From: JAVBQL01 sp031549085
Lineage (GTDB): Bacteria; Spirochaetota; GWE2-31-10; MWDO01
Assembly (NCBI GenBank): GCA_031549085.1
Contig: JAVBQL010000017.1
Location: 1-42,509 of the forward strand
DNA: 42,509 nucleotides
Reading direction: 5' to 3'
This document shows positions 8,583 through 17,472 of this stretch, one piece after another. How positions within the stretch are numbered: position 1 is the stretch's first letter; the number at the start of each line of letters is the position of its first letter. Under the pieces are notes generated by a model. The model was not told the DNA's origin and did no database searches. It saw only the letters and a list, made by a program, of their open reading frames with translations. Both the position numbers and the translations under genes were made by a program.

Positions 8583-8698
8583 TTGACAAGTAGACTGTTT
8601 TATGACTCCCTATACATTAGGGAGTCATTTTTATGAGAAATAAAATTATCTTTCCTCATCTACTAATGAATATAAAGAAACTAAATATGATTTATTAA
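8583..8698 (+). pseudogene. Leader copy C and remnant of a third WG gene
   Basis: TTGACA at 8583-8588 and a perfect dyad at 8604-8626 repeat the leaders at 6084 and 6874. The ATG at 8633 begins MRNKIIF as in the 6921 gene, but the frame leaves the family at once and stops at 8698. The WG coding part has been deleted. This marks the end of the plus-strand effector/WG region. Confidence 0.6.
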
Positions 8699-9121
8699 AT
8701 ACAGAAAACTTCACATTAAAATCACATTATTAATAAAAACCCCCCCCTTAATTTAGAAGAGCTTTTTGTATAAACAACCAATTAAAAGAATAATTCAAGT
8801 AATATACATTATTAAAATGAAAAACCCATAACTGCAGCATGGTGGAACCCTCTAAAACAACTCTTCTTATTATGTAGCAAATGATTCAAAAAAGCTGTAC
8901 TATTCACAGTTATGGGCTTAAATTATTATTAGTCTTATTATTTAAAAATGCAATGTTTTTTAATCATTTAAAAAATATTTTATTTTTATATAACAAAACC
9001 TTTCTAAAAAAGAAAACCTTAAACTATAGTTTTGTCGTATATCAATCCCATTTTTATATAAAAGACCTCCTTCTATTAAATAAAAAAGTAGTCTCTGTTT
9101 TAATAGAGGCTACAAATTAAT
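8699..9121. other. AT-rich non-coding stretch with a repeat element
   Basis: I see no convincing gene. It contains a C8 run (8740-8747), the 92-bp element at 8825-8916, and sequence after that element (to about 8990) that is also similar to 21176-21240. A 79-codon frame at 8881-9120 overlaps the repeat element and has no ribosome site, so I do not accept it. Confidence 0.6.
8825..8916. repeat. 92-bp element with terminal inverted repeats, left copy
   Basis: It is bounded by CCCATAACTG (8825-8834) and its exact reverse complement CAGTTATGGG (8907-8916). It is similar in sequence and orientation to 21082-21175. The two copies flank the minus-strand effector/WG block. Where the ends differ, base-pairing is partly kept, which favours a structured or mobile element. 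On the minus strand both copies also keep a short aligned open frame (TVNST..LNHLL), so a decayed coding remnant is possible. Confidence 0.6.
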
Positions 9122-10183
9122 CTATAATGGCCTAATTTTTATTAGTTTATATTTTCCATCATCTCTCTTTTTTGATAGCAGCCATAAATATTTTTCATCA
9201 ATTAAGAAATCTGAAAGCTCAAAATGAATACAGTGGAGAATTACAGCATCTGTATAAAATTTACTATTTCTATAATAGACAAATTTAATTAGATCATACC
9301 ACTCCATAGGCTCTCCATCTTTTCCCTCTGTATACATTTCTGTTGTTCTCCAGCCAGTATTTCCATTAAATCTAGTAAAAACACCATATTTATATTCATA
9401 ATCATTAAATAATTTATCATTTTTATAGCTGTCACTTAAAATATAGTTATCCCTCTTCTTATCATATTTATACTCAAAATTATAATTTTCATTGGCACTC
9501 TCTCTATTTCTTACTTTTACTTTTTTTCCATTACTATTATATTCAAATCTTTCAACCTCTTTAAAATTTGTACTAGCAAATATTACCACTTTTTTGTTAG
9601 CTTTATTATATGTTATCCCTCTAAATACATTTTTGTCTCTTCTAACAGTTGTTATATTTCCAGTTGTAGTTGATGATTCTTCATTAATTTTATCAAATAC
9701 AATCAACCTTTTATTAGTCCCATCTTTATCCATCTCTAAAAAGCCAAATATTTCCGCTCCACTAGTGGAGTAAAATGAACCATATTCATTAATTCTCATA
9801 AGGCTAATATATACTATTATCTTATCATCAGTTATTGTAAAACCATATTTATATAATCTATGCCACTCAAGTAATCTACTCTCTATTAGAAGATCTTTCT
9901 CATAATCTATGATAATCTTTTTTTCTATATTAAATTCTTTATCTAATACAAATATTTTATCAACTGCAAATATATAGAAGTTCTCATCATCCTTTGATAT
10001 AGCAGGGTGGGATGGCAGATCTTCATCATTTAAGGAGACAGAGTATTCCTCAACAATCTCCATAGTCTTCTTTTTTAGATCATATTCATATCCATCTTCC
10101 CATTTTGGCTTTTCTGAAAAGAGCAGTGTGGATATTAAAAGAAATATACATAAAGTAACAAGTCTAAAAAAGGATATATTCAT
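9122..10183 (-). CDS. Secreted protein of unknown function
   Basis: 353 aa with a signal peptide (MNISFFRLVTLCIFLLISTLLFS). I do not recognise the family. The mature part is rich in short beta-type segments with repeated aromatic/charged motifs and many Asp-Lys pairs (for example DDENFYIFAVDKIFVLDKEF), so a beta-propeller-like fold is possible. It is not a WG-repeat protein. It is the last gene of the minus-strand block, 9 bases after the stop of the 10193 gene, so the two are probably co-transcribed. Its ribosome site is weak (GAG). Confidence 0.65.
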   Translation of the reverse strand: MNISFFRLVTLCIFLLISTLLFSEKPKWEDGYEYDLKKKTMEIVEEYSVSLNDEDLPSHPAISKDDENFYIFAVDKIFVLDKEFNIEKKIIIDYEKDLLIESRLLEWHRLYKYGFTITDDKIIVYISLMRINEYGSFYSTSGAEIFGFLEMDKDGTNKRLIVFDKINEESSTTTGNITTVRRDKNVFRGITYNKANKKVVIFASTNFKEVERFEYNSNGKKVKVRNRESANENYNFEYKYDKKRDNYILSDSYKNDKLFNDYEYKYGVFTRFNGNTGWRTTEMYTEGKDGEPMEWYDLIKFVYYRNSKFYTDAVILHCIHFELSDFLIDEKYLWLLSKKRDDGKYKLIKIRPL

Positions 10184-10192
10184 AATTGTACT

Positions 10193-10747
10193 CTACTTAA
10201 TAGTTCCATCTGGCATGAAATAGGCAGCATTAATCCAATCCATATATTTAACTCCCTGTTTTTTTATATGTCTAAAATTAACCATACTATCTTCTAGTCT
10301 TAAAGGTTCATCTAACACCAATACTTCAATTCTTATTAGAGTCCCTCGATCAATCATTGTCCAATGCCTAGCATAATTAGGAATAATATCTCCTGGTTGA
10401 AAATTCCTAAGAGGATTTTCAGCTATTTCTAAACTGTTTGTAAATATAAGTTTAGAAAATACAGGAAGAAACCACACTTTATCAAAATTTGAAATATCAG
10501 AAGTATTAGAAGTAATAAATAATACAAGATATCCATATTTAGCATCCGGAATACTATCCCAAGTAAATGAAAAAAGGTGGGTTGGAGCATCAGTCTCTAA
10601 CTTTATATTCAAATTTTCTCTCTTAAAACTATACTTAGTGCTATTGTAATATTTTTTATCTATCTCTTCATTAGTTATTTTAGATAAATCCAATGAAAAT
10701 ATATTAAATGTTATTAACAAAAACAAAAAAATAGAACAAAGTTTCAT
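10193..10747 (-). CDS. Secreted protein of unknown function
   Basis: 184 aa from the ATG at 10747, which has AGGGAGG five bases upstream; the adjacent TTG at 10750 is too close to it. The signal peptide is MKLCSIFLFLLITFNIFS. The mature part contains FSFTWDSIPDAKYGYLVLFI and a Trp/Tyr-rich segment; I do not recognise the family. It is upstream of and probably co-transcribed with the 9122 gene. It has a strong ribosome site, unlike the WG genes around it. Confidence 0.65.
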   Translation of the reverse strand: MKLCSIFLFLLITFNIFSLDLSKITNEEIDKKYYNSTKYSFKRENLNIKLETDAPTHLFSFTWDSIPDAKYGYLVLFITSNTSDISNFDKVWFLPVFSKLIFTNSLEIAENPLRNFQPGDIIPNYARHWTMIDRGTLIRIEVLVLDEPLRLEDSMVNFRHIKKQGVKYMDWINAAYFMPDGTIK

Positions 10748-10921
10748 CAACCCTCCCTTAATATTTTCATAAAGAACTTGGTGCCACTCTACAATAAAAA
10801 GTTATAATACAACTCAAAATATGAATAATCAAAATCATATGTACCTAGAGAATGAATATATTTGATATTTTTTTTGCTTGTCTTTCGATAGTTATCTTAA
10901 AAAGAAGATATTATTTTTAGC

Positions 10922-11506
10922 CTATTTTGTCCCTGATTTTTTAATAGCTCCATCATATATAAATTGAGACATTGGCATATTGCGATCAAAGAGGGCATAC
11001 TTATTTGTAGTAACCCCATCTTTGAAAAGCTCTGCTGCCCATGTCCGATCCCCTGGTAGCTCCCAATCAGCTGTTCTAAGGTCAACTCTAATCTTTTTCC
11101 ACTCCTTATCAGAGAAAAACTTGTAGTTTTCGTCAAGTACTCCCTCTACGCCATTAAGTGTGGCATTTCCAATTCCATCTCTCATAATAACATTATCTTG
11201 CTCTGCATAGTTTAGCCATATATGATCGTATATAGGTGGAAGAGTGTAGAGTCCATCATCATTCAAGAGTCCTCTCTTTTCACCAATAGTAACAATAATT
11301 TCATTAGAGGCGTAGACAAAAACGTCATCAAATATAAATGGAACAATGATATGATTATATTTTAACATACCCCACTTGCCATTAACTTTAGCAAGCTTAT
11401 TGTCCTTTCGATCGGCCAAACTTCTAACCTCCTCATAGGACACAGCAATAAAAGAGGAGGTAAAAATTGTAATAAATAGTAATATCGATAATGTTTTTCT
11501 TTTCAT
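10922..11506 (-). CDS. Exported short WG-type protein
   Basis: 194 aa with a signal peptide (MKRKTLSILLFITIFTSSFIAVS). There are about three degenerate WG units (KWGMLKYNHIIVPFIFDD; KRGLLNDDGLYTLPPIYDH; VEGVLDENYKF) and a unique C-terminal tail with KYALFDRNMPMSQFIYDG. No Shine-Dalgarno sequence is visible before the ATG. It belongs to the run of exported WG genes downstream of the papain-like effectors. Confidence 0.7.
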   Translation of the reverse strand: MKRKTLSILLFITIFTSSFIAVSYEEVRSLADRKDNKLAKVNGKWGMLKYNHIIVPFIFDDVFVYASNEIIVTIGEKRGLLNDDGLYTLPPIYDHIWLNYAEQDNVIMRDGIGNATLNGVEGVLDENYKFFSDKEWKKIRVDLRTADWELPGDRTWAAELFKDGVTTNKYALFDRNMPMSQFIYDGAIKKSGTK

Positions 11507-11553
11507 AGTAAGTATTTAGGTATAAACTTATTAAAATTAAGTTTAAATGAATA

Positions 11554-12555
11554 TTAATCAAAAGGGAAAAATTTATTATCCCTAGTATTAAGTAACCCCT
11601 CTTTTTTGTTTATATTTACTTTTTTGAAATCGTCAATATTGAAACCTTTAAAATATGAACCTAATTGTTTTGGAAAAATAACTTCTTTTCCATTATAATC
11701 TATAACCCCATATAGTTCATCTGAATAATCCAGTTGATCAAAGCCAACCTCTTTTGTTAATGTTCCTCCAATACTTATATAAGCAAAGCCATTTTTACCA
11801 AAACTAATAGGTCTATTATACTTTAATTTGGTAATTTCTTTTCCATCTTTGTTAATAAATCCCCATCTGTAGTTTATAGTATAATTAGTAATCCCTGAAA
11901 TAATTGCCACTGACGCAAACCCATTATGAAAACTATAAACATTATCATATTTAATTTCTGTTATTTCTACACCTTTTTCATTAATAAAACCAAACTTATC
12001 ATTAAGTTTTACATAGGCAAATCCTTCAATAAAACCATGAGTATCATCATACTTTGCATCAATAACAATTTTTCCATTTTTGTTAATAAAACCCCACTTA
12101 CTATCAAGTTCAACAGCAGCAAATCCACCATAAAAACTATGAGCATTTTTATACTGAGTTAAAATAACTACTTTTCCATCTCTATTAATAAAGCCATATT
12201 TATCATTAAGCTGTACTTTAGCTAAGCCATCACTAAAATCTCCTGCATACTCATACTTAAACGATATAATAACTCTACCACTTTTATCAATAAAACCCCA
12301 TTTATTATTACGTTCTACTGAAGCAAGCCCCTCTGTAAAACTACCTGCATTATCATACTCAAATGAAATTATAATCTTGCCATTTTCATCAACAAAGCCC
12401 CACTTATTATCTAGTTGTACAGTGGCTAAACCTTCATAAAAGGGGCCCATATATTTATATTTGCTTTTTAAAGCACCTATTTTATCATCAGCATTGACAA
12501 AATAGGATATTACTGAAACAAACATGAACATTACAATAGTTAAGTATCTATTCAT
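11554..12555 (-). CDS. Exported WG-repeat protein, 7 repeats
   Basis: 333 aa. The signal peptide MNRYLTIVMFMFVSVISYF closely matches that of the 13681 gene (VMFMFVSVIS), showing recent common origin. Seven WG units are present (KWGFVDENGK, KWGFIDKSGR, KYGFINRDGK, KWGFINKNGK, KFGFINEKGV, RWGFINKDGK, LYGVIDYNGK), followed by a short tail. There is no clear ribosome site before the ATG. It is probably periplasmic. Confidence 0.8.
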   Translation of the reverse strand: MNRYLTIVMFMFVSVISYFVNADDKIGALKSKYKYMGPFYEGLATVQLDNKWGFVDENGKIIISFEYDNAGSFTEGLASVERNNKWGFIDKSGRVIISFKYEYAGDFSDGLAKVQLNDKYGFINRDGKVVILTQYKNAHSFYGGFAAVELDSKWGFINKNGKIVIDAKYDDTHGFIEGFAYVKLNDKFGFINEKGVEITEIKYDNVYSFHNGFASVAIISGITNYTINYRWGFINKDGKEITKLKYNRPISFGKNGFAYISIGGTLTKEVGFDQLDYSDELYGVIDYNGKEVIFPKQLGSYFKGFNIDDFKKVNINKKEGLLNTRDNKFFPFD

Positions 12556-12604
12556 AATTTAATTCTCAAAACAAAAAGAAGTATAAACTATGGCTCATTT
12601 TAAA

Positions 12605-13678
12605 TCACTTGTCATTAGTTGTAAAATTTCCAAGTTTATCAATTTTTCCCCATCTACCATTTAGCATAACTCTAGCATATCCATCACTATTAAAATAATA
12701 AGCATCATAATAATAGGAATAAGTATTGTCATAAATAGGAGAGATAACAACTTCTCCATTAGTATTAATAAAGCCTGTTTTATTACTAATAACTATAGCA
12801 GCTAAACCATTAGAAAAGTAGTCAGCACTATCATACTCAAAGGGAATAACAACTTGTCCATATTTATCAATATATCCCCACTTATCATTAAATTTTGCCG
12901 CAGCAAATCCTTCTGCAAACCCATATACATGATCATAAATAGGCTTAATAACCTCTACCCCATTTTTATCTATAAATCCCCATTTTCCACCATAGTACTC
13001 ATCTGTTCCATCATAATTAACTCCAGCATACTCACATCCAACTGAAACAATAGCAAGTCCTTTATTAAAATCATAAACATAATCATATTTGAACGAGATA
13101 ATCTCTTTCCCATTTTTGTTAATAAAACCCCACTTGCCGTCAAGCTTTACACGAGCTAAATCCTCATAAAAATAATATTCTCTATTATTCCATATATCAT
13201 CATATCTAAATGGGATTACAAGCTTCCCCCTATTATTAAAAAAGCCCCATTTTCCATCTAAACAAACAGCGACTAAACCTTCACTAAAAGAGAGAACATA
13301 GTCATAGATAATAGGGATTATCTCTTTTCCTTTTTTATCAATAAAACCCCACTTGCCATGACGCCATATGCCAGGTCCGCCTCCCTCTCCCAAAACAGGT
13401 TCTCCAATATTGACTGCAGCGAGACCATTTTTAAAAAAATAGGCACGATTATATATAAATGGAATGACAACATTTCCACTTATATCAACGAACCCCCATT
13501 TGCCAAACGGTCCATTTCCATTTTTCCACTCATCAATTGAAACAAGTACTAATTCATTATCATAGGAGTGAATATTTTGATATTTTTGCTTAACAATTGT
13601 TAAATCTATTTTATCAGCAGAGAATAAATAGAAGAGAGAAATAAAAATAGATAGTAGGGCTATTTTAAATCGCATCAT
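12605..13678 (-). CDS. Exported WG-repeat protein, 8 repeats
   Basis: 357 aa (356 if the second of two consecutive ATG codons is used) with a signal peptide MRFKIALLSIFISLFYLFSA. Eight WG units are present, and the C-terminus (GRWGKIDKLGNFTTNDK) matches that of the 14862 protein. Only two bases separate it from the stop of the upstream 13681 gene, so the two form an operon. No ribosome site is visible; the start may be reached by coupling. Confidence 0.8.
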   Translation of the reverse strand: MMRFKIALLSIFISLFYLFSADKIDLTIVKQKYQNIHSYDNELVLVSIDEWKNGNGPFGKWGFVDISGNVVIPFIYNRAYFFKNGLAAVNIGEPVLGEGGGPGIWRHGKWGFIDKKGKEIIPIIYDYVLSFSEGLVAVCLDGKWGFFNNRGKLVIPFRYDDIWNNREYYFYEDLARVKLDGKWGFINKNGKEIISFKYDYVYDFNKGLAIVSVGCEYAGVNYDGTDEYYGGKWGFIDKNGVEVIKPIYDHVYGFAEGFAAAKFNDKWGYIDKYGQVVIPFEYDSADYFSNGLAAIVISNKTGFINTNGEVVISPIYDNTYSYYYDAYYFNSDGYARVMLNGRWGKIDKLGNFTTNDK

Positions 13679-13680
13679 AA

Positions 13681-14802
13681 TTATTTAGTAGGTAGGCTTT
13701 CATAAAATTTACCAGACTTATCAATTACTCCTTTTTTCTTATCAATAACAACTTTAGCAAAACCTTTGACAAAATAAAATGGTTTATCATATAAAGGAGG
13801 AATAATTTCTACTCCCCTATTATCAATAGCACCCCACTTACCTCCATTATATCCATAGTATCCTGCATCACCAAGAGAACCACCAACTGAAACAAGAGCT
13901 ATCCCATTTTCAAAGTTCTTTATATGACTATATTTAAAAGGAACTATCGTTTTCCCTTTTTTATCAATAAGTCCCCATAAACCAGGATCAAAACTACTAG
14001 GATACCAAGATGAATTGTAATCTCCGCCAATTGCAACAGGAACAATATTTTCTACAAATTCCAGAGCATAATCATATTTAAATGGAATAACAACATTATT
14101 GTTTTTATCAATAGCTCCCCATTTTTTATTATCATCACGGACAAATGCTATACCATTAGTAAAACATTTTGCTGAAGAATATTTAAATGGAATTACTACT
14201 TTACCACTTTTATCAATAAATCCAATTTTTCCATTATTATTAACTGCTACAAGTCCCTCTGAAAAATAGAATGCATCATTGTATATAAAAGGAACAGCTA
14301 TATTTCCAGTTTTATTAATAATGCCTGCTTTTCTATCAAGCCAAACAACAGAGATACCATCTTGAAAACTGCCAACAGAATCATAAATAAGCGGAATAAC
14401 AATTTTATTATTTTTATCAACAAAACCCCACTTCCCATTTAACCCAACAGGCAATAAACCTTCTGAAAAATTAAATACATAATCATAAATTATAGGGATA
14501 ATCTCTTTGCCATTCTCATCAATAGTTCCCCATTTGTCTCTTCCAAAGCCATTACACAGTTTAACAGGAGCAAAGCCTTCAATAAAATTATAGACCTCAT
14601 CATAGATCATTGGAATGATAATTTCTCCATTTTCATTTATAAAACCAAATTTTGTTTCATTTTCTGTTATAGAGGCAAACCCATTATAAAATGGAGTCAT
14701 TGTATATTTTTGGTTGAGAAAGAACCAATCCACTGTCTCATCACAAAACAGTGATATTACTGAAACAAACATGAACATTACAATAATTGAATATCTTTTC
14801 AT
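13681..14802 (-). CDS. Exported WG-repeat protein, 9 repeats
   Basis: 373 aa with a signal peptide MKRYSIIVMFMFVSVISLFC. About nine WG units follow, some inserted with Gly/Tyr-rich loops (for example GGSLGDAGYYGYNGGKWG). The ATG lies five bases after a good -10, so the mRNA is probably leaderless. The gene is one of six exported WG genes in tandem on this strand. Confidence 0.8.
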   Translation of the reverse strand: MKRYSIIVMFMFVSVISLFCDETVDWFFLNQKYTMTPFYNGFASITENETKFGFINENGEIIIPMIYDEVYNFIEGFAPVKLCNGFGRDKWGTIDENGKEIIPIIYDYVFNFSEGLLPVGLNGKWGFVDKNNKIVIPLIYDSVGSFQDGISVVWLDRKAGIINKTGNIAVPFIYNDAFYFSEGLVAVNNNGKIGFIDKSGKVVIPFKYSSAKCFTNGIAFVRDDNKKWGAIDKNNNVVIPFKYDYALEFVENIVPVAIGGDYNSSWYPSSFDPGLWGLIDKKGKTIVPFKYSHIKNFENGIALVSVGGSLGDAGYYGYNGGKWGAIDNRGVEIIPPLYDKPFYFVKGFAKVVIDKKKGVIDKSGKFYESLPTK

Positions 14803-14807
14803 AAGTT

Positions 14808-14836
14808 AAAATAAGTTAAACAATAAGGATTATCAA
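14808..14836 (-). promoter_or_regulatory. Promoter giving a leaderless WG mRNA
   Basis: On the minus strand: TTGATA (14836-14831), 17-base spacer, TATTTT (14813-14808), then five bases to the ATG at 14802. Transcription would start at or within a few bases of the start codon. Confidence 0.5.
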
Positions 14837-14861
14837 ATCAAAGTATTTTTTAGCCTAAAAT

Positions 14862-15959
14862 CTATTTATCATTAGGAGTAAAATTTCCTAATCTATCAAT
14901 TTTACCATTTTGACCATTAAAATAGATAAAAACATATCCATTTTGAAAGCCTTTAGAATCAACAAACTGATAGATTAGAGGAATAACAAGCCTACCAGTC
15001 TTATCTATAAATCCACATTGTTCTTCACTGGTATATGGAGTCCCAACTATTACTGCAGCCAATCCCTCGCTAAAAGAATATGCTAAGTCATAAATTGGAG
15101 GAACAACCTCTTTTCCACTCTTATCTATATATCCCCATTTTCCACCATAATACCCATCAACTTGATGAGTTCCCCCAATAACAATTATGGCTAAACCTTC
15201 ATCAGCAAAATTACCAGCATAATCATATTTGAATGGAACTATAATATTGTTACTCTTATCAATAAATCCCCACTTCCCATTACTTGAACTTTTTACACGT
15301 GCAACTCCATTAGAAAAATGATGAACTTCTCTATATTTTAAAGGAATAATTTCCTTACCACTCTTATTTATTATTCCACTTCTACTAGAAAAATCCTCTC
15401 CAATTGTTACAATCGCTGTACCATCAAAAAAATCGGAAGCATTATCATAAATGAGTGGAATAACCGTTTTCCCTCTCTTATCTATATACCCCCACTTCCC
15501 ATTAAGCATAATGGCAGCCAATCCATCACTAAATTGAGGCAAGAAATTCTCATATTTAATTGGTATAATAATCTCACTACTTTTATTGATAAATCCCCAT
15601 CTATCATTAAGCTCAACCGGAGCAACTTCGTCAACAAAGTCTCCTGCATAATCATATTTAAATGGAACTACAACATTATTATTTTTATCTATAAAGCCCC
15701 ATTTGTCATTATTCCAGCTTTTTACAAGAGCAAGTCCATTAGAAAAACTGCGAGCTTCTCTGTATTTTAAGGGAATAATTTCTTTCCCACTTTCATCAAT
15801 AAAACCGTACCATGAGTAGTGTTGAACAACTGCAATATCTTCACTAAATTTTCCAATAGTATCATATTTACTATGCAATTCAACCCAATCAATGTTTTCA
15901 TCGGAAAACAACAAAGAAAAAACAATAAAAATATATATTAAAATAATCTTCTGCTTCAT
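14862..15959 (-). CDS. Exported WG-repeat protein, 9 repeats
   Basis: 365 aa with a signal peptide MKQKIILIYIFIVFSLLFS. Nine WG units are present (for example KWGFIDKNNNVVVPFKYDYA). Two segments, REARSFSNGLALVKSWNNDKW and a matching one about 160 residues later, show an internal duplication of several repeats. It is the first WG gene after the orphan papain-like cassette, on the same strand. The promoter is almost adjacent to the ATG and no ribosome site is present. Confidence 0.8.
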   Translation of the reverse strand: MKQKIILIYIFIVFSLLFSDENIDWVELHSKYDTIGKFSEDIAVVQHYSWYGFIDESGKEIIPLKYREARSFSNGLALVKSWNNDKWGFIDKNNNVVVPFKYDYAGDFVDEVAPVELNDRWGFINKSSEIIIPIKYENFLPQFSDGLAAIMLNGKWGYIDKRGKTVIPLIYDNASDFFDGTAIVTIGEDFSSRSGIINKSGKEIIPLKYREVHHFSNGVARVKSSSNGKWGFIDKSNNIIVPFKYDYAGNFADEGLAIIVIGGTHQVDGYYGGKWGYIDKSGKEVVPPIYDLAYSFSEGLAAVIVGTPYTSEEQCGFIDKTGRLVIPLIYQFVDSKGFQNGYVFIYFNGQNGKIDRLGNFTPNDK

Positions 15960-15997
15960 ATAGAAATTATATTATATGAAGCAGATTTTATTGTCAA
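15951..15997 (-). promoter_or_regulatory. Promoter with 12-bp dyad covering the -10 and start codon
   Basis: Minus strand: TTGACA (15997-15992), 17-base spacer, TAATAT (15974-15969), then nine bases to the ATG at 15959. The arms CTGCTTCATATA (15951-15962) and TATATGAAGCAG (15973-15984) are perfect reverse complements around a 10-base loop. The dyad covers the downstream part of the promoter and the first codons. A repressor operator is the simplest reading. Confidence 0.65.
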
Positions 15998-16003
15998 CTG
16001 TTA

Positions 16004-16740
16004 TTATAATACGGTTATTTCTATATACCGATATGATACTTCATACGAAAAATCATCACTATCTGCTTTTAAAGAACCATCTTGATTTATATATAGATTG
16101 CTTGCATGAGAATCAGGATCAAAAATTATAGTTGTCTCATCTTTCTCAACAAGTAGAAAATGTGTTCCCCAATAACCTTTTTTATGTTTTACTGTCCTAT
16201 CTTCATTTAAAACATCTCTTAGAGCTAATCTATAATAGCGTCTTATAACATAATCATATTCATCTGGCTTAGTATCAAATCTTACTGCTCTAACATTTAT
16301 ATTAAAAATAGAAAAAGCATGTACAACAACGGGAGGAGTCTCTCCAACCTCAAGACGACTTCTACTTAGGACAGGGCCTCCCAAACTTGTTCTTAATACA
16401 TCTGTCAATACTCTCCTTGCCTCTATTATTTGCTCAGCAGTAAGATTTTTACCTGTATGAACCTCAGCAATAGCCTCCAAGCTTCTAAAGTAGCAACCCC
16501 AATCACCAATAATGGTATCATTTCTATTAAGGCTTGGATCGTCTGGCGAAGCAATAGCGTTTTTTTGCATCCTTAATTTTTGTTTTTAAATCATCACTGG
16601 CATTAATTTCTGCATAATCTATAATCTTAACCAAGAGCTCTCTTATCCTGTTATTAATCCCACCCCAAGTATTAGCGTCAACAGTGAGTTTTTTGTTGAC
16701 TTTGCTAAAACTGTTTGTAAACAATTTAATAGAATTAAGA
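16004..16740 (-). pseudogene. Orphan papain-like effector domain, 5'-truncated and frameshifted
   Basis: Homologous to the last roughly 250 residues of the 652-aa protein at 17473. The first frame (about 16740 to 16565) reads SIKLFTNSF...NTWGG...KIKDAK. The second (16570-16004) carries GDWGCYFRSLEAIAEVHTGK, THFLLVEKDE and IFDPD, the same Cys, His and Asp set as the full-length gene. The frames meet at an A7 run (plus-strand T7, 16560-16566); removing one A would fuse them and preserve the alignment. Homology begins next to an in-frame stop, 11 bases or so after the stop of the 16751 WG gene. There is no ribosome site at either possible start. It resembles an orphan toxin tip. Confidence 0.75.
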
Positions 16741-16750
16741 TATTATAACA

Positions 16751-17407
16751 TTAAAAATCAGTTTTTTCCCATGATAAGTCATTAATCTTACTATTTGGAA
16801 TAAAGCTATAGTCTTTTCTAATAATAGCTCCATGCACACCATTAAGTGTCGCTCCAGCTAAATATTTTTTATTGCTAGCATATGGATTTGTTCGAGCATC
16901 ATTTGGAACATACAAAATACTATCATAAATAGGTTTAACAACAACCTTTAGATTTTTGTCAATAAATCCCCACTTGTTATTAAGTTTTATAAGAGCATAC
17001 CCCTCTTCAAACCCCCATGCATCATCATATATAAATGGAACCACCTCTCTACCAGTCTCATCAATAAATCCATACTTATTATTAAGCTTCACAGCAGCAT
17101 ATCCATCATGAAAGTAACAAAAATTATCATAAATAGGTGAAATAACCACTATACCATCTTTATTAATAAATCCCCACTTACCCTCGAGTTTAATGGATTC
17201 TAGTTCTCCCTCTGAATAATCACCTTTTGTAATACTATCATAAATTATGGGGAGAACTATATTCCCATTCTCATCAACAAGACCAAGCTTATCACCCAAT
17301 AGAACTTTATGCAATCCGTTACCAAAATTAGAAATTATTTCATAAGAGAAAATTAAACTCGATAATGAAATAGTAAAAATCAATACAAGAACTATCTTTC
17401 TTTTCAT
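16751..17407 (-). CDS. Exported WG-repeat protein, 4-5 repeats, next to the papain-like effector
   Basis: 218 aa from the ATG at 17407 (MKRKIVLVLIFTISLSSLIF signal peptide). A longer frame to 17443 is rejected because its TTG is the -35 of the promoter. Units: KLGLVDENGN, KWGFINKDGI, KYGFIDETGR, KWGFIDKNLK and a terminal VHGAIIRKDY module. It lies immediately downstream of the 652-aa effector gene and has its own promoter, so it is the best candidate for that effector's cognate immunity or binding protein. That role is inference. Confidence 0.8.
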   Translation of the reverse strand: MKRKIVLVLIFTISLSSLIFSYEIISNFGNGLHKVLLGDKLGLVDENGNIVLPIIYDSITKGDYSEGELESIKLEGKWGFINKDGIVVISPIYDNFCYFHDGYAAVKLNNKYGFIDETGREVVPFIYDDAWGFEEGYALIKLNNKWGFIDKNLKVVVKPIYDSILYVPNDARTNPYASNKKYLAGATLNGVHGAIIRKDYSFIPNSKINDLSWEKTDF

Positions 17408-17414
17408 ATCCAAA

Positions 17415-17443
17415 ATAATACAACAACCAGTGGATAATGTCAA
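17415..17443 (-). promoter_or_regulatory. Consensus promoter giving a leaderless WG mRNA
   Basis: Minus strand: TTGACA (17443-17438), 17-base spacer, TATTAT (17420-17415), then seven bases to the ATG at 17407. The expected start of transcription coincides with the start codon, and no Shine-Dalgarno sequence is present. Confidence 0.7.
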
Positions 17444-17472
17444 TTACCTACTGATTGTTAATAGTTTTGAAC

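Noticed and set aside
8740..8747. C8 run as a phase-variable tract
   Set aside because: It lies in non-coding sequence with no gene or promoter in reach that it would control.
8881..9120. 79-codon plus-strand frame
   Set aside because: It overlaps the 92-bp element, has no ribosome site and shows no protein-like pattern.
10890..10921. Possible terminator hairpin after the 10922 gene
   Set aside because: Arms are only about six bases and AT-only, with no firm T run; not distinguishable from background here.
17408..17443. N-terminal extension of the 16751 gene
   Set aside because: Its TTG is the -35 and the extension covers the promoter; the ATG at 17407 starts a normal signal peptide.
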